Assembly (NCBI RefSeq): GCF_014898055.3
Contig: NW_023603184.1
Span: forward strand, 28,932,808-28,996,807
DNA from: Talpa occidentalis
Taxonomy: Eukaryota; Chordata; Mammalia; Eulipotyphla; Talpidae
Direction of reading: 5' to 3'
DNA: 64,000 bases
Positions 21,816-32,546 of the stretch are shown piece after piece. Positions within the stretch are counted from its first letter, which is position 1, and each line of letters starts with the position of its first letter. A program made the translations under genes and the position numbers. The notes beneath the pieces were generated by a model that saw nothing but the letters and a program-made list of their open reading frames with translations, made no database searches and was not told the DNA's origin.

Positions 21816-22405
21816 TTTGCATGCAGGACTCTGGCCTCTACCTCCACATATGGTCAAATGAGATCACGGAGGGGGAAGAGCTTTCTAAACTGCACACACA
21901 AGTGCTGGCATCCACTTGTGTGGATGCCCAGGCTGGGCCTGGAAGCTAGGGAGGGTAAAAGGGAGCAGATGAGGTTTATGTCTGCCATTAGTCAGAGCGG
22001 CGCATGTGCTCTGTGCCCTTAAGAGATTTGTGGCTTGAAATTGCTCCCTGTTTGCTGTCTGGCCAGGATAAAGGCTGGGCTTGTGCTCTGGGCGTAGTAG
22101 AAATGCTGCCCAGATAAGCATCTGCCCATCACATCCTCGACCTGGCTGCTTCCACAGTCCTTCCACTTCACAGTCATCATTGTGGTGGTTTGGGCCACGC
22201 GAGGAAGGGATAGGAAGCAAATGGTGACCTGCTCCCCAGACACAGCCAGACTGGGCCATTTAGCTTAAGTAAGTATTGTTCCCTGGGAATTCCCCTTGGA
22301 AGGCCATGTTGCGCTGAATGACTTTCTTTCCTTCTTTGGACTGCCAGCCAAAGGGAAGATCAGTCCTGCCTACCCAGAGATGGCCAGTTTTATAAGATGG
22401 GAGAT
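21816..22405. other. No gene seen
   Basis: Unassigned. The overlapping minus-strand frames of 124 and 74 codons (21885-22259) have no recognised similarity. Confidence 0.45.
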
Positions 22406-22600
22406 GGGGGGTGGGTAAGGGCACAGACTTTGGAATCAACAGCTTCCCATTTAATTCTGGCCTCCCTGATTATGTCTGTGTGGTCTTTCATCATGCCACT
22501 AGGCCGCTCCACATTACACGTTACATTTTCTGTAAAGGAAGATCTTTTAGGGCTGTGAGGATTTTACCAGGTAGTAGACTGACTTGTTTGGTACTGAAGG
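22406..22600 (+). mobile_element. MIR-like ancient SINE
   Basis: GGGCACAGACTTTGGAATCA, then TTTTCTGTAAAGGAAGATC and GGGCTGTGAGGATTTTACCA, in MIR order. Confidence 0.5.
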
Positions 22601-22784
22601 TAACCCAAAGGTGCTTTCTCCTTCCTAATTCCGTCCCCTTTCTTTAACTCCGTTTTGAATCAGGGAGAGTTTGTTCAAATCCCACTAAGTTGTCTAATGT
22701 ATACAGGAAGGATGAATCAGCAAGGCAGAAGGACTGGAAAGTGTTGGGGCTATTAAAAGCAAGGCGAGAAAAGGATGAGGTGTA

Positions 22785-22995
22785 GTTATATGTAGTAATA
22801 GTGATAGTCATACTGCCTCATTTAATTGAACTCTTACTATGCACCAATAGCGTGCTTAGAGGTTTATATACATTACTTCATATACGTTAAATTCCTATCT
22901 CAGCATCAGCCCATTTTACGGATGAAGCAACCATCTGATAAATGTCTTATGAATCCAGTAACTGAGGTCTGAACCTACATGTCACCCCAGAGCTC
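22785..22995 (-). mobile_element. MIR-like ancient SINE
   Basis: ACTCTTACTATGCACCAATA, then CCCATTTTACGGATGAAGCA and a GTCTGAACCTACATGTC end: the antisense MIR pattern. Confidence 0.65.
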
Positions 22996-24010
22996 TGTGA
23001 GGAGAAAGGGCAGCATCTCAGAGGCCTAGCCTAGAGGTCCCTTTCCTGGGGGAAGCTCAGAATCAGGTCAAGGCAGTAAGTACGGGGCCTTCTGGACCAG
23101 AGGGACTGCCTTGCCAGCTCAGGTGTCAGTGCCTCAAAGGCCAGGTGGCTCTGCCTTACCCCAGCATGGGCCCAATCTGCCTGTGTCAGAGGAAGCGATA
23201 AGAGTTATGTTTTTGCCTTTTTCCTGTGGAAATCTCCCTGACGTTAAACAACACTGTTGATGGGGGCTAGCACTTTCCTATTCGTTCACTTAGAGGACAG
23301 GCCACTCGAATCTCCGCTCCTAGCCATCGCTGACATCTGATCCATTTCAGGTCTGGCCAATTCTACCTTTAAAGTTGAATTCAACTGGACCTTCTCCCTC
23401 CCCCACAGTCACACCCGAGTTCAGGTTCTGTACCTTCCTTCCATCACAGCTCTGTAACTGCTTTCCTCCCTTCTCATCCTGCCTTGCAATAAGCCGTTTT
23501 CCACCCAATTGTCAGCACTTTTTAAAACCCCACTCCTGTCTCTCCATGGTGTCCTTAGCACCTCCACAGGGCATAAGCTCTTCCACACCCCATCTTTGTC
23601 TCCTCAGACCCACGTCTTTTTCTCTCCCCAGGCTCCAGCTCCTCCTCCCCCTGCCTGGTCCAGTGCCAGGAGTGACCTGTGATGCCACGTGCCTGAGTCA
23701 CCTGGGCAGGGGAAACTGGGCCCAGAAGCGCTTTTCATCGCTCCCACACGTCATCCCCTTGCCCGCACAAGCTTGTCGGCCTCGCCTGGTGATGTCACTT
23801 GCCTGGGTTCATGGGCAGCCAGAAAAGGTGGCTGACACCAGAGCTGTGAGGCAGAGGGTGGGATGGAGAGTAATGACTGCCTGGTTTCACTTCAAAGAGG
23901 TGAAGCAAGACTTGGCACGTGGTCCAGTGTGGATTCTCCTCAGGCCCCTTACTTTCCAGTTGCAGAGGGACCCCAAAGCCCCCTGAGTAAGAAACATACA
24001 TATGACCTTT
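22996..24010. other. No gene recognised; pyrimidine-rich stretch with a 203-codon open frame
   Basis: An open frame of 203 codons runs over 23375-23986 (+). Its start half is Ser/Pro/Leu-rich, as expected from translating a C/T-rich tract, and it has no motif, signal peptide or splice context that I can support. I treat it as chance. Confidence 0.5.
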
Positions 24011-24014
24011 CATG

Positions 24015-24195
24015 AATCACTAACAGCCAACGGCATCTGTCAAGTAAGATACGTGCATGTTGCTTACTTAATGCGAGGCATGTGACTATATCTGAATGTA
24101 AACCTCATGACAGTCCATTTTACATACAAGAAAACTGAAATGCAGAGAAGTGAAGTAACATTCCTAACAACACAGTTATTAAGTAGTAAAGCCGA
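24015..24195 (-). mobile_element. MIR-like ancient SINE
   Basis: AACCTCATGACAGTCCATTT, then ACAAGAAAACTGAAATGCAG and a TTATTAAGTAGTAAAGCCGA end. Confidence 0.6.
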
Positions 24196-24654
24196 TGCTT
24201 GGCTCCTGGGTCTGCTGCTCATGTCTGTGTTGTTTCGGCAGCTTGCTAAAGTCAGGCCTGCTGCCCTACCTAAGGCAGCATCGCCCTCCTGCGTGCCCTG
24301 ACTCCCAGGTGCCTGGGAAGGCATGCCCTCGTGGTCTCACCTCTCCCCACTGTCCTCTAATGGTTCAGCATGTGCGGCCTCATCCTGTCTCTCAGCTGGG
24401 TCCTCCTATCCCCATTTTGTGGGTGAGAAAACAGACCCAGGATTGCTGCAAGGCAACACGAGCCGCAGCATTTCCAGGATATGAAACTCAGTCTACCTCG
24501 CCATAGGAATGGTGCCTTTCTACTCTTCTAGAAGGTGGGTCTAGTGGGTAGGGCAGCCTGTCCATACCAGGTTGGCCTGCTGGGTCTGAAGCACCATGGA
24601 GACCCACAGGTTACAAAGAGCTTGGAGCTTGTGGTTTCATTTTAGGAGCTGCCT
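24196..24654. other. No gene seen
   Basis: Unassigned. A second short MIR-like trace (CCCATTTTGTGGGTGAGAAA) occurs near 24411-24430. Confidence 0.4.
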
Positions 24655-24660
24655 TGTTGT

Positions 24661-24857
24661 TTTTAAAGACTTTTTTATTTTTACGTAGAAGAGCCAGGGT
24701 GTAGGCCAGAGGTGCCGGAGTAAGAGGATTCACCAGAGACAGAGTGGGGCACAGAACAGGCAGACTGACTGAAATACACTGCTGAGGGGAGCAGAGGGCG
24801 AGATAGGAGAGGTCTGCTGCGCCATATGGGTAGCTCCCTGGCCAGGGATCGAATTCA
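24661..24857 (-). mobile_element. tRNA-derived SINE, type II, 5'-truncated
   Basis: A minus-strand copy lacking the A-box head. It runs from the A-rich tail (left) to the B-box area (GATCGAATTC) and then stops. No convincing target duplication; TTGTTG occurs on both sides. Confidence 0.8.
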
Positions 24858-24869
24858 GGTTGTTGACTG

Positions 24870-25352
24870 TTTTGAGTGATGACTGAGTCAACAGAAGAAC
24901 AGAAAGTGTGGAAAGCTAGGAATTGAAAGCAACAAGCCTTTGTATAAGCCTAAGGGAAGGTCTCTTCATGGAAGATGAAAGAGCAGGAGAGGAGAGTTTT
25001 GAAAAGTCAGAGCAAAATAACCAGAGGAATGCCGCCAGAGTGTCTTATTATTTTATACAGTCCACGGTGATTCTTCTTTGTGTTTCTTATAACATATCAA
25101 ACATCGACGTACACATGAACACACCCAACAAAAACTCCAGAACCTAGAGCTGGAAGCAGGCGAACTACTGTTACTACTACCAGTTTATGGATGTGAAAAT
25201 TCGACGAGAGTAAGGGGACATGCCTCCTGTGAAGCAGAGCCAGGCTGGGAATCTCCCTGTCCAGAGACTGGGCCCCCGCTGGGTGGGCGCCAAGGTGGGA
25301 GAGGAAGGGGCAGGGGGTTACAGTATCAAATGTCATTAATTGAATAAAATTT
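24870..25352. other. No gene seen
   Basis: Unassigned sequence between two partial SINEs. Confidence 0.45.
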
Positions 25353-25366
25353 TATGCTACTCATTT

Positions 25367-25511
25367 GTTGTTTTTTTTTAGATTTATTTATTTATTTTAT
25401 TTATACATGCACCCGGTACAGTCAGAAGCGCAGGACGGTGAGAGAATTCACCAGAGCCAGAGCGGGGAGCAGAGCAGACAGAAGGACCGAAGTACACTGC
25501 TGAGGGGAGCA
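25367..25511 (-). mobile_element. tRNA-derived SINE, type I, 5'-truncated
   Basis: Only the tail half is present (ending GCTCCCCTCAGCAGTGTACT on the element strand); the whole tRNA-like head is missing. Flanking repeats TATGCTACTCATTT (25353-25366) and TATGCTACTCGTTT (25512-25525), one mismatch, show it inserted in this shortened form. Confidence 0.88.
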
Positions 25512-25525
25512 TATGCTACTCGTTT

Positions 25526-28500
25526 TTTAATTGAAGAAGCAGGAGAGATGAAATGTGTTTTTTTTTTTCCCCATTCTCTCTTGAAAAGAAATTCTCTTCA
25601 AAAGGGAAGTGCTTTTTAAATATCACTCTTGTTGAGTTTTACGGGTGAACCAGTGCTCGCAGGAGCAAAAAGTCAAGCTTCTCACCTCTCTCTGAAGGGA
25701 TGAAGAGAATTTCTGGCTGAGACAGGAGAGGGGAGGCTGCTTTTCTCACTTTTGCTGTAAGTGAGAAAGGCATTCACGGGCTCTTCTCTGAGATGAGATC
25801 ACCCAGCATGCCCAGCAAGGTGCTAAAAAATAATTGCCCCTGATGAAGACATACAAATAGATCATCTTCCTGGCAAAGAAAATTTGAGTGTGTCAGCAAA
25901 ATGTGCAGGCAAAACATCCCCCTGGCTACTGGGCTGTCAGGACAGCTTTGACCCCAAGTCTATGGGGAGAGGAGCTATGCTTTCCAGAGCCCACCCATGT
26001 GGTGCCTTCTGGGGCCCAAGCTCATTCTGGGAAGTGGAAATGGAAGTCAATGTCCAACTCCCTCCTGATCCACATAGAGTGTGGGTGGGGCTCATGCACC
26101 ACCTGCTCATGGGGAGTTGTGGGGAGTTGTCCAGGGCAGAACTGTCCTTGTACCCCAAAGTCTATAAGGCTGTGCAATCAGAAATAGTGGTTTGTAAAAG
26201 CTGTGATTTTTCTGCCATCGCAAGCCCCTTCAAGATCACCTATTCCCTAGTAGGAAAGCACCTCAGAACCTTTGTGAGGTTTCTGCACAAATTTATGCAT
26301 ATAGTCAAAGAGCAGCCTCGTGTGATCCACATATTTTGTTTGAAGGAATGGGGTAACATGTCGGCCTTCCCCCTCACTGCTGTTAAAAGTATACACTTTT
26401 ACTTCCCTCTATCTGAAGTCCTTAAGTCACTTTTGCCAGTATTAAATACCAAGATAGTCACTTGTCTTGATACAGCTTCCCATTAACTGATTATGGAAAA
26501 AATGCCTATGTTTGACTTTGGATTTATTTCCTAAGAGCAGGTTTTTCACCAGTGAATCACTTGGCTAACTTCCTTCCCAAAGACCTGAGACAATGGTTGG
26601 CACTTTGGGGTGTGCTCTGAGATGATGGCATACCGGCTGCCCCTCAGGGCCACGCACAGGGCTTGGGAAGGGACACACACGCCCATATCTAGGTCCACTC
26701 AGAGTGAGGGTATGAAGTGGGAGGGAATGGCTGAGATACAGAGCCTGGACTCATATGCCAAAGGAGGGAGGTGGGGGAGAAGGATGGGAAGAGGGTGAAA
26801 GAAGAAAGGAGGAGGAGCAGGAGCAGAGAGAGGAGTAGATTCTCCCTACCCTTTCCTAGCCGTCTGCTTTTAGTTTTGCCCTCTTAGAGATGCCCTGTCT
26901 GTATATAGCCTTCCACTGAGGACACAATGCAGATGTGACACGAACCTTTTTGGTGGGGGGGGCTACATCCAAAAAGATCTATTAAGGCCTATTATAAAGA
27001 GAGTGCTACTTCTCCAGTGTCCCTATGGTGAGACTTAATGGTTAAGAGTAGAATTTGCTAGAGCAATAGATCATGATAGTCTATGTGGTGGAGAAGTCTG
27101 AGCTGCAGCCTCTCAGTTCTGAGCAGACCCAGTATGACACAGACCACAGAGATTCAGGTTATTGTGGGCCTCCATGTGGATCCGAGGCGTGACTCAATCA
27201 GCACATGATCACAGACAAGGGTCTTATAGGTGGGGGTGGGGGGCTCTGCACTGTCACCACTGTTGGCTTTTCCCAGGGGCTTGGATTTGGTAGCATAGAT
27301 GATATTAAATGGAATATTAAATGGAATTGATCCAGAATTTTATCAGGGAAGCCCTGTAGTCGAATACACAGATGAAAAGTACCTGCAGACGCTAGAGAGA
27401 TGCGAAACAGACTCACCCAGGACTTTGCAAAGGTTAACAAAAATAGGTGTAGCGACCTTCAACTCTCCAGGTTTATTTAGAAAACAGGAAGTTTGAAGGG
27501 GATTCTAGGAGAAGCATGGAGGTGAGGAGTTGTCAGCTTATCAGGGAGTGCTAGGTTTCTCTTCCCTTCCCAGTCACCCCAAACCAAGTTAAGGAGCACT
27601 GATGAATTGAGATGGGGGCGGGGAAAGAGGGTTGGTATCTCATTGTCCTGATAAGTTGCAAAAAATTGTGGGTCTCACTTGGGAGAGTTATTGGGAGAAG
27701 TGGTGTTTTTCCCTTGGAGTTTGGGGGTATGTTTGAACACAGAGACATAGGCCACCTCTCACCCTCGCCCCTTGCCAAATCTGAAAGGCAAGAGGGTGAC
27801 TGAAGTCACCCACTAGAGCAGGATACAAGGTAAGCAGAAAAAAAAAAAGTGTTAAGTGTGAGAAGGAAGCATGATTTTCTTTGGGGAGAAACATACACTG
27901 GGGAAAAGAATTAGGCTTGAAGTATGGAGCTGGGGCTGTGCCAAAGAGGGTCACCTGCCAGGGGAGAGGTGTCAGAAAGGATGCAGAGGAGGTTGCTGGG
28001 GAAGTAGCTGAGGGGGTTGTAAGATGTCAAGGAGAGTGCATTCCCCACAGGGGAAACCTGCAGTGGAGCCAGGTCTTGAACACCTATAGCTCTCAGAGGC
28101 TGTCAACATTCAGAGAGAACCCAGCCCGGGTGGACTCCCCAGCAGGAAATGGGGAGGAAGTGAAGAAAGAGCAAAAGAACACAGCATCCTCTCCTCCCCA
28201 TTGCAGATCACCAAGGCACAGTTCAAACCTGAGCTGGAGGAGGGAAAATAGAAGGGCTAGACTTGGAATTGCACATATGATGGAATGTTCTAAGTTTTAA
28301 ATTGGACTAGACCCTTAAGATACACAAATATAACTAGAGAGCTATGAAAGGAAGGCAGTGTGGTTGCAGGCAGTGATAAGAGAAAAACTAAACTGTTTCT
28401 TGTTTGTACAATCATTGACTAAATCCTACTCAATAAAGTGGCTGGCAGAACTGGTTTCAGTTTACGGCATCGTCACCCTTACCACTGATGGGTGTGCACG

Positions 28501-29005
28501 CGCATGTGCATATGTATAAGTGAGTGTGGGTGCATCTGCAGGTGGGTGTATATTTATAAACACCGTACATAGCTCATCCCCTCGTGTGGGTTTATTACAT
28601 AGCAACAAATAAGATTTATTGCCTTTAATTTATGGTCCTCAGTAAAGCATGACTCTTGGTATGCTTGAGGAGGAGGACCTCAATCAATGTTGGAGTCTGT
28701 TTGGGAGCCTCAAGTGGGCAGAAAAGGTTAAGAGCAGTTCTGGGTGACCTGCTCGGTAGGTGTGTGGGAAAGTTATGGTGTCTGTGGGAGGAAAGGGGCC
28801 TCCTGCAGTAGCTTTGGGTGACTTGGGTTCCTACTTGGGAAGAAATAGTCTTTAGTTTTGCTTTGACTTCTTGATTAATAAGGACTTAAAGAACTTAGGG
28901 TCTTCAGGAATCCAAGTGAACTTGACCCCACCCAACCCCTGCCTTCTCTGATCTCCCTACCTCATTCCCATACTGATCCCAGATCACTGTCCTTTCCCTC
29001 TGTCC
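25526..29005. other. No gene recognised
   Basis: About 3.5 kb. A 200-codon open frame lies at 25884-26486 (+), ending LDTASH-stop; it is not repeat-derived as far as I can see but shows no known domain. Purine-rich tracts occur at 26790-26840 and 27835-27850. The 139-codon frame at 27881-28300 is also unremarkable. GT-rich alternation occurs near 28490-28550. Confidence 0.45.
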
Positions 29006-29009
29006 AGAG

Positions 29010-29170
29010 CAGTGGTTCTCAGCCTCAGTTCCACATCAGTATCACTATTTTTTCCTTTGATATTTCAAAAATATGCCAATGCCAAGGTCTTACCACCAAC
29101 CAAGTTTCTGGAAGTAGGGTCTGGGCATTAATGTCATCTTGGAAGTTCCTCTGATTATTCTAAAGTATAA
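29010..29170 (+). mobile_element. hAT-Charlie-type nonautonomous element (MER5-like)
   Basis: It starts with the typical CAGTGGTTCTCAGCCTC terminus, followed by ATCAGTATCACT and a GGCATTAATGTCATC block. It is diverged and the right terminus is unclear. Confidence 0.65.
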
Positions 29171-29304
29171 TTAGGGTCTAGAAGATTGAGTTGGACATTA
29201 GTCAGTGGCTGATTATGTCTACATCCCAAGGAAGGGGAGGCAAAGTTTTGCGGGGCTTGTGGGGCCAGGCTGACACTTGGCCATGACAGCCTTCCTTGTC
29301 AAAT

Positions 29305-29430
29305 GGAGGAATTCATTCATTCCTCAGATATTTCTTGACTGTCTACTGTGTCCTGTGCTGTGGATATAGCAGTGAACAGACAGACAAAATTCCGTGCTGT
29401 GGTGGAACCTCACTAAGTGGGGAACACAGG
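29305..29430 (+). mobile_element. L2-like fragment
   Basis: ATTCATTCATTCCTCAGATA, then GTCTACTGTGTCCTGTGCTG and ATAGCAGTGAACAGACAGAC. Confidence 0.65.
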
Positions 29431-29523
29431 TGAGGCCAGAGGGAAACCTCTCTCCTGGTGTCAGTGAGTGATGTTGGGGTGCATACATCAGAATCCTGCA
29501 GGCTGCCTGGCTTTATAAAGCAC

Positions 29524-29690
29524 TGTAGGATAAAGTAAAAAGTATCAGGCTTTTCTGCCCTCCCGCCATCAGGATAAATGACGGAACCCTGTGGTCCTGA
29601 ATGCATGCCTGATGGTGGGCACCTGGAGTAGGGTGTGGGCATGTGTAGATGGGATTCACCTGGGCCGAGGCCGGGGCTTATAAGGGTGGC
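29524..29690 (+). mobile_element. Family A LTR, U3 only, joined to different downstream sequence
   Basis: The first ~165 bp (TGTAGGATAAAG through GGCTTATAAGGGTGGCG) align with the U3 and TATA-like box of the other family A LTRs. From about 29691 the usual R/U5, AATAAA and CTACA end are absent, and unrelated GC-rich sequence with GTGCAG/GTGGAG motifs follows. No target duplication was found. Confidence 0.75.
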
Positions 29691-31084
29691 GCAGCGGCGC
29701 GCAGTGTGGTGGTGCGGTGCAGAGGATGGAAGAGTGCAGTGGAGTGGACTGAGGAGTGCTGCAGAGAGTGGCAGAGCACAACGGAGTACGGCAATGACTA
29801 ACAGCGGAGGGCATGAAGACAACATGGCTGCTAGAACCGGTAAAAAACCTACCGGGTATTGGGTTGGTTGCATTACAAGTATGTTCACTATTGATTGTGC
29901 CCTGGCACAGTGACCAACGGGGTGGTCGTCATTTTGTGGTGGTGGATAAGGTCCCGAAGTCCCAGTGGCAGAAGAGTCTGTTGCATGGCCTTCAGCCATG
30001 GTATGTTCCCTCCCAGCCTCCGTCCAGGAAGGTTTATTGACCCAGTGCATTATAGAGAAAGTAGCCGTGGAGCAGCTGCTAACAGCCACGGGCAATGGGA
30101 TGATCACCCGTGGAGGGGTGATGTTGCCCATGCGATGATGGTGGCAGTGATGAGTGTCTCTGTTTTTAGCTTGGTTTAGTGTTTCACATGAGGAGTCTAA
30201 GACAGAACTGGCCCTTGAACTTGAATCCTCCAATTCCTAGTCCAGGCAGGTCCTCTCTTGCCTTTCAATATAGCAGTACTTACGCTGACTCTCTTAAGGG
30301 CAGAGGAAGGAGATTCTAGGAACTCACTTTGTGTCCTTAGCTCCAGGCTGACTGATTTGACAAATCCCTTCTTTTGTCTTCCTCCAAATGGGGGGAGCAC
30401 TGTGCTTTGTGAAGCTGTGATTAGAGGCAACTTTGACCCACAGGCCAAGGCTAATTGCCCTTATCACCACCCCCAATCTGTGAAATGTATTTCTGGTGGG
30501 AAGTGTAATTAGAGCCTGGTGAAGCCTCCAGGGTTGATGAAAGCTGGGCTAAGTGCTAAGCAGATAGCATCAATGTGGAGCAGCCAGGCCCATGATTTTT
30601 GAGTGTAGAACAAGAGGCTGGTGGAGCAGCCTGACTACCGCATGCTGCCGTGTTCACTTTGACCTCGCATAGGAGAGCCTTTAGCTTTACCTCTGCCCTA
30701 TTTATAGGAGACCCACTGCTAGGCTTTTCCATTCTTACTTCCTTGTTCCTCCATCTGCTGTCCCCCTGCCCCCTCCCTGACCTTCTCCCCTGGACCGTGC
30801 TCACATCTGGAGCCTTTAGGCTGGAGCAGCAGTTGCACCATTGGTGACTAACAGGTGGCTGGACCCCCAGATCACCATGCCAAATACCGGGGAACACAGT
30901 CTGTGTCCTCCCCCACTCAGAGCCTTTCAGATGACCCCTTGGCTCCCCAATGCTAGTTGGAAACAGTGAGATCAGCATGGAGAAGGTGACAACATGACAG
31001 TTTTCAAGGAAATGATGAGAAATAGGCAAACACAAAACTAAGCACTAAAAAATGAAGAAATGTCCTTCTACCCCATTGCTTTAA
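29691..31084. other. Unidentified sequence downstream of an LTR U3
   Basis: The first ~450 bp could be an alternative R/leader or internal ERV segment, because it begins just after the TATA-like box. It contains ATGACTAACAGCGGAGGGCA at about 29794, in a short frame that ends at 29913. I see no gag, pol or env motif. The 296-codon minus-strand frame (29343-30233) is antisense to the LTR and not credible as a gene. Confidence 0.35.
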
Positions 31085-31265
31085 ACCCTTAGGTGGTTGT
31101 CTCTTAATGACAGCTTCCTTTGTGCCAGGCATGGAGCTAGGTACTTGACATATATCATCTCACTCAGCCCTCACAACAGGACTATGAGGCAGGTCTAATC
31201 TTCCCACTTTCCACCAGAGAAAACAGAGGTATAGCTATCTTACTTTATCAAGATCACACCAGCAG
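31085..31265 (-). mobile_element. MIR-like ancient SINE
   Basis: TTTGTGCCAGGCATGGAGCT, CTCACTCAGCCCTCACAACA and CAGAGAAAACAGAGGTATAG. Confidence 0.65.
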
Positions 31266-32210
31266 CAGGTGCTAGATTCTCCGGAGCCCATGGGTGTGGA
31301 GTCAGTGGCCGCAGGCTTGGAGAAACTGTCCTGATACAGAGACTCAGGATTCAGAACCTGAGTAATTTCATCAGCTCTGGGAATAATGGAAAACTGTGGT
31401 GGCAAATCATTTCCAGGATGGACATAAGCAGGGGCAGCTCTGGCCTTAGGAGCCAAAATATACAACTAGAGCTGTGGGCAGGGGAGTGGCAGAGAGACTT
31501 CAGCCTTGAGGAGGAGGATTCCACAGGTAGGTCAGGAATTGGGGCCTCTGCCACCTGCTGAGAGCAGAGAGGCCCGTGGGAGTGCCCCTACCTGGGAACT
31601 AAGGAGAGGAGCCACAGCAGAGACCCGGTCTAGGGGGTGGACCAGCATGGGGAGAGAATTGGGTGCACGTGATCTGTTAGGAATGGAGGATGCGCAGATG
31701 CCCAGAACTGTCTCCAGTTGTCCAGTGGTTCCTGAGCCTAGTTGGCATAAAAGGAGACCTGGAGCAAGAGTCCCAGGAGATGTCATGACCTGACTGGACC
31801 CCAGACCCTAAGCTGAGTTAGCAGCTGTATTCTAAACCCTGTAGATTGGAGGGGCTGAGGCCACTAAGAAGGTTCTGCTTCAGTTTGGTTGAGCTTGTGA
31901 ACTCATGTAGCTTAGGGATACCTAGGATAGCCTTTCAAAACTGCAGAGGGTGGGGTCTACGGCAGTAAGCAGGCTTTTGCCTGCTAAGATCCCCAAAGAA
32001 AGCTCTTCTCTAATCCTACCTCATCCCTATCGAAATGATAAAGTCCTTCTGTTCCTGCTAGAACAGAAAGCGAGATGAGAAACAACCTAAGCCGGCCCAG
32101 ACTATCTCAACTGACAAAAGAGTGGTTGAAGAATTTTTACTCTTTTTGTGTTATTCCCTGAGAATTATAGACTTCATTATTGTATGGTGGCTGATAACCC
32201 AGGGGATATC
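31266..32210. other. No gene seen
   Basis: Unassigned; short open frames on both strands at 31506-31793 are mutual shadows. Confidence 0.45.
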
Positions 32211-32400
32211 AGCATAAAACAAAATCATAACTAATAGATGTTGAGCAGTTACTCTGTGCGATGCATAACAAAACCTCACGAATTAGATATTATCATTTGC
32301 CCTTTTCATCATAAGGAAACTTAGGCTCAGGCAGTTAATAGTCACAGTCATAGCTCATGAGCACAAATTCCAGGCTTGAACCTATACTCATAACCACTGT
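32211..32400 (-). mobile_element. MIR-like ancient SINE
   Basis: GTTGAGCAGTTACTCTGTGC, then AAGGAAACTTAGGCTCAGGC and a CAGGCTTGAACCTATACTC end. Confidence 0.65.
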
Positions 32401-32501
32401 GAATGCTACCTTTCTGTGGAAACTGCAACCCCCAGGCCCCAGACCAGGGTCTCAGAGAGTCAGCCACTGTAATTACACATTAAGGAATGGCCCTACTTGG
32501 G

Positions 32502-32546
32502 AATGAATGAAAGAAAGAAATGAATGAATGAGTGAATGAATGAAGA
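32502..32546 (+). repeat. (GAAT)n/(GAAA)n simple repeat
   Basis: GAATGAATGAAAGAAAGAAA followed by further GAAT units. Confidence 0.95.

Noticed and set aside
23375..23986. 203-codon open frame on the plus strand
   Set aside because: The first half is a translated pyrimidine tract; no recognisable domain, signal sequence or conservation evidence.
25884..26486. 200-codon open frame on the plus strand
   Set aside because: Not tied to a repeat, but no motif and no supporting exon signals; one frame of this length is expected by chance in 64 kb. A conservation check would settle it.
29343..30233. 296-codon minus-strand open frame, the longest in the window
   Set aside because: It runs antisense through an LTR U3 and low-stop GC-rich sequence, has no domain or splice context, and its composition (Pro, Ser, His, Cys) is typical of chance translation.
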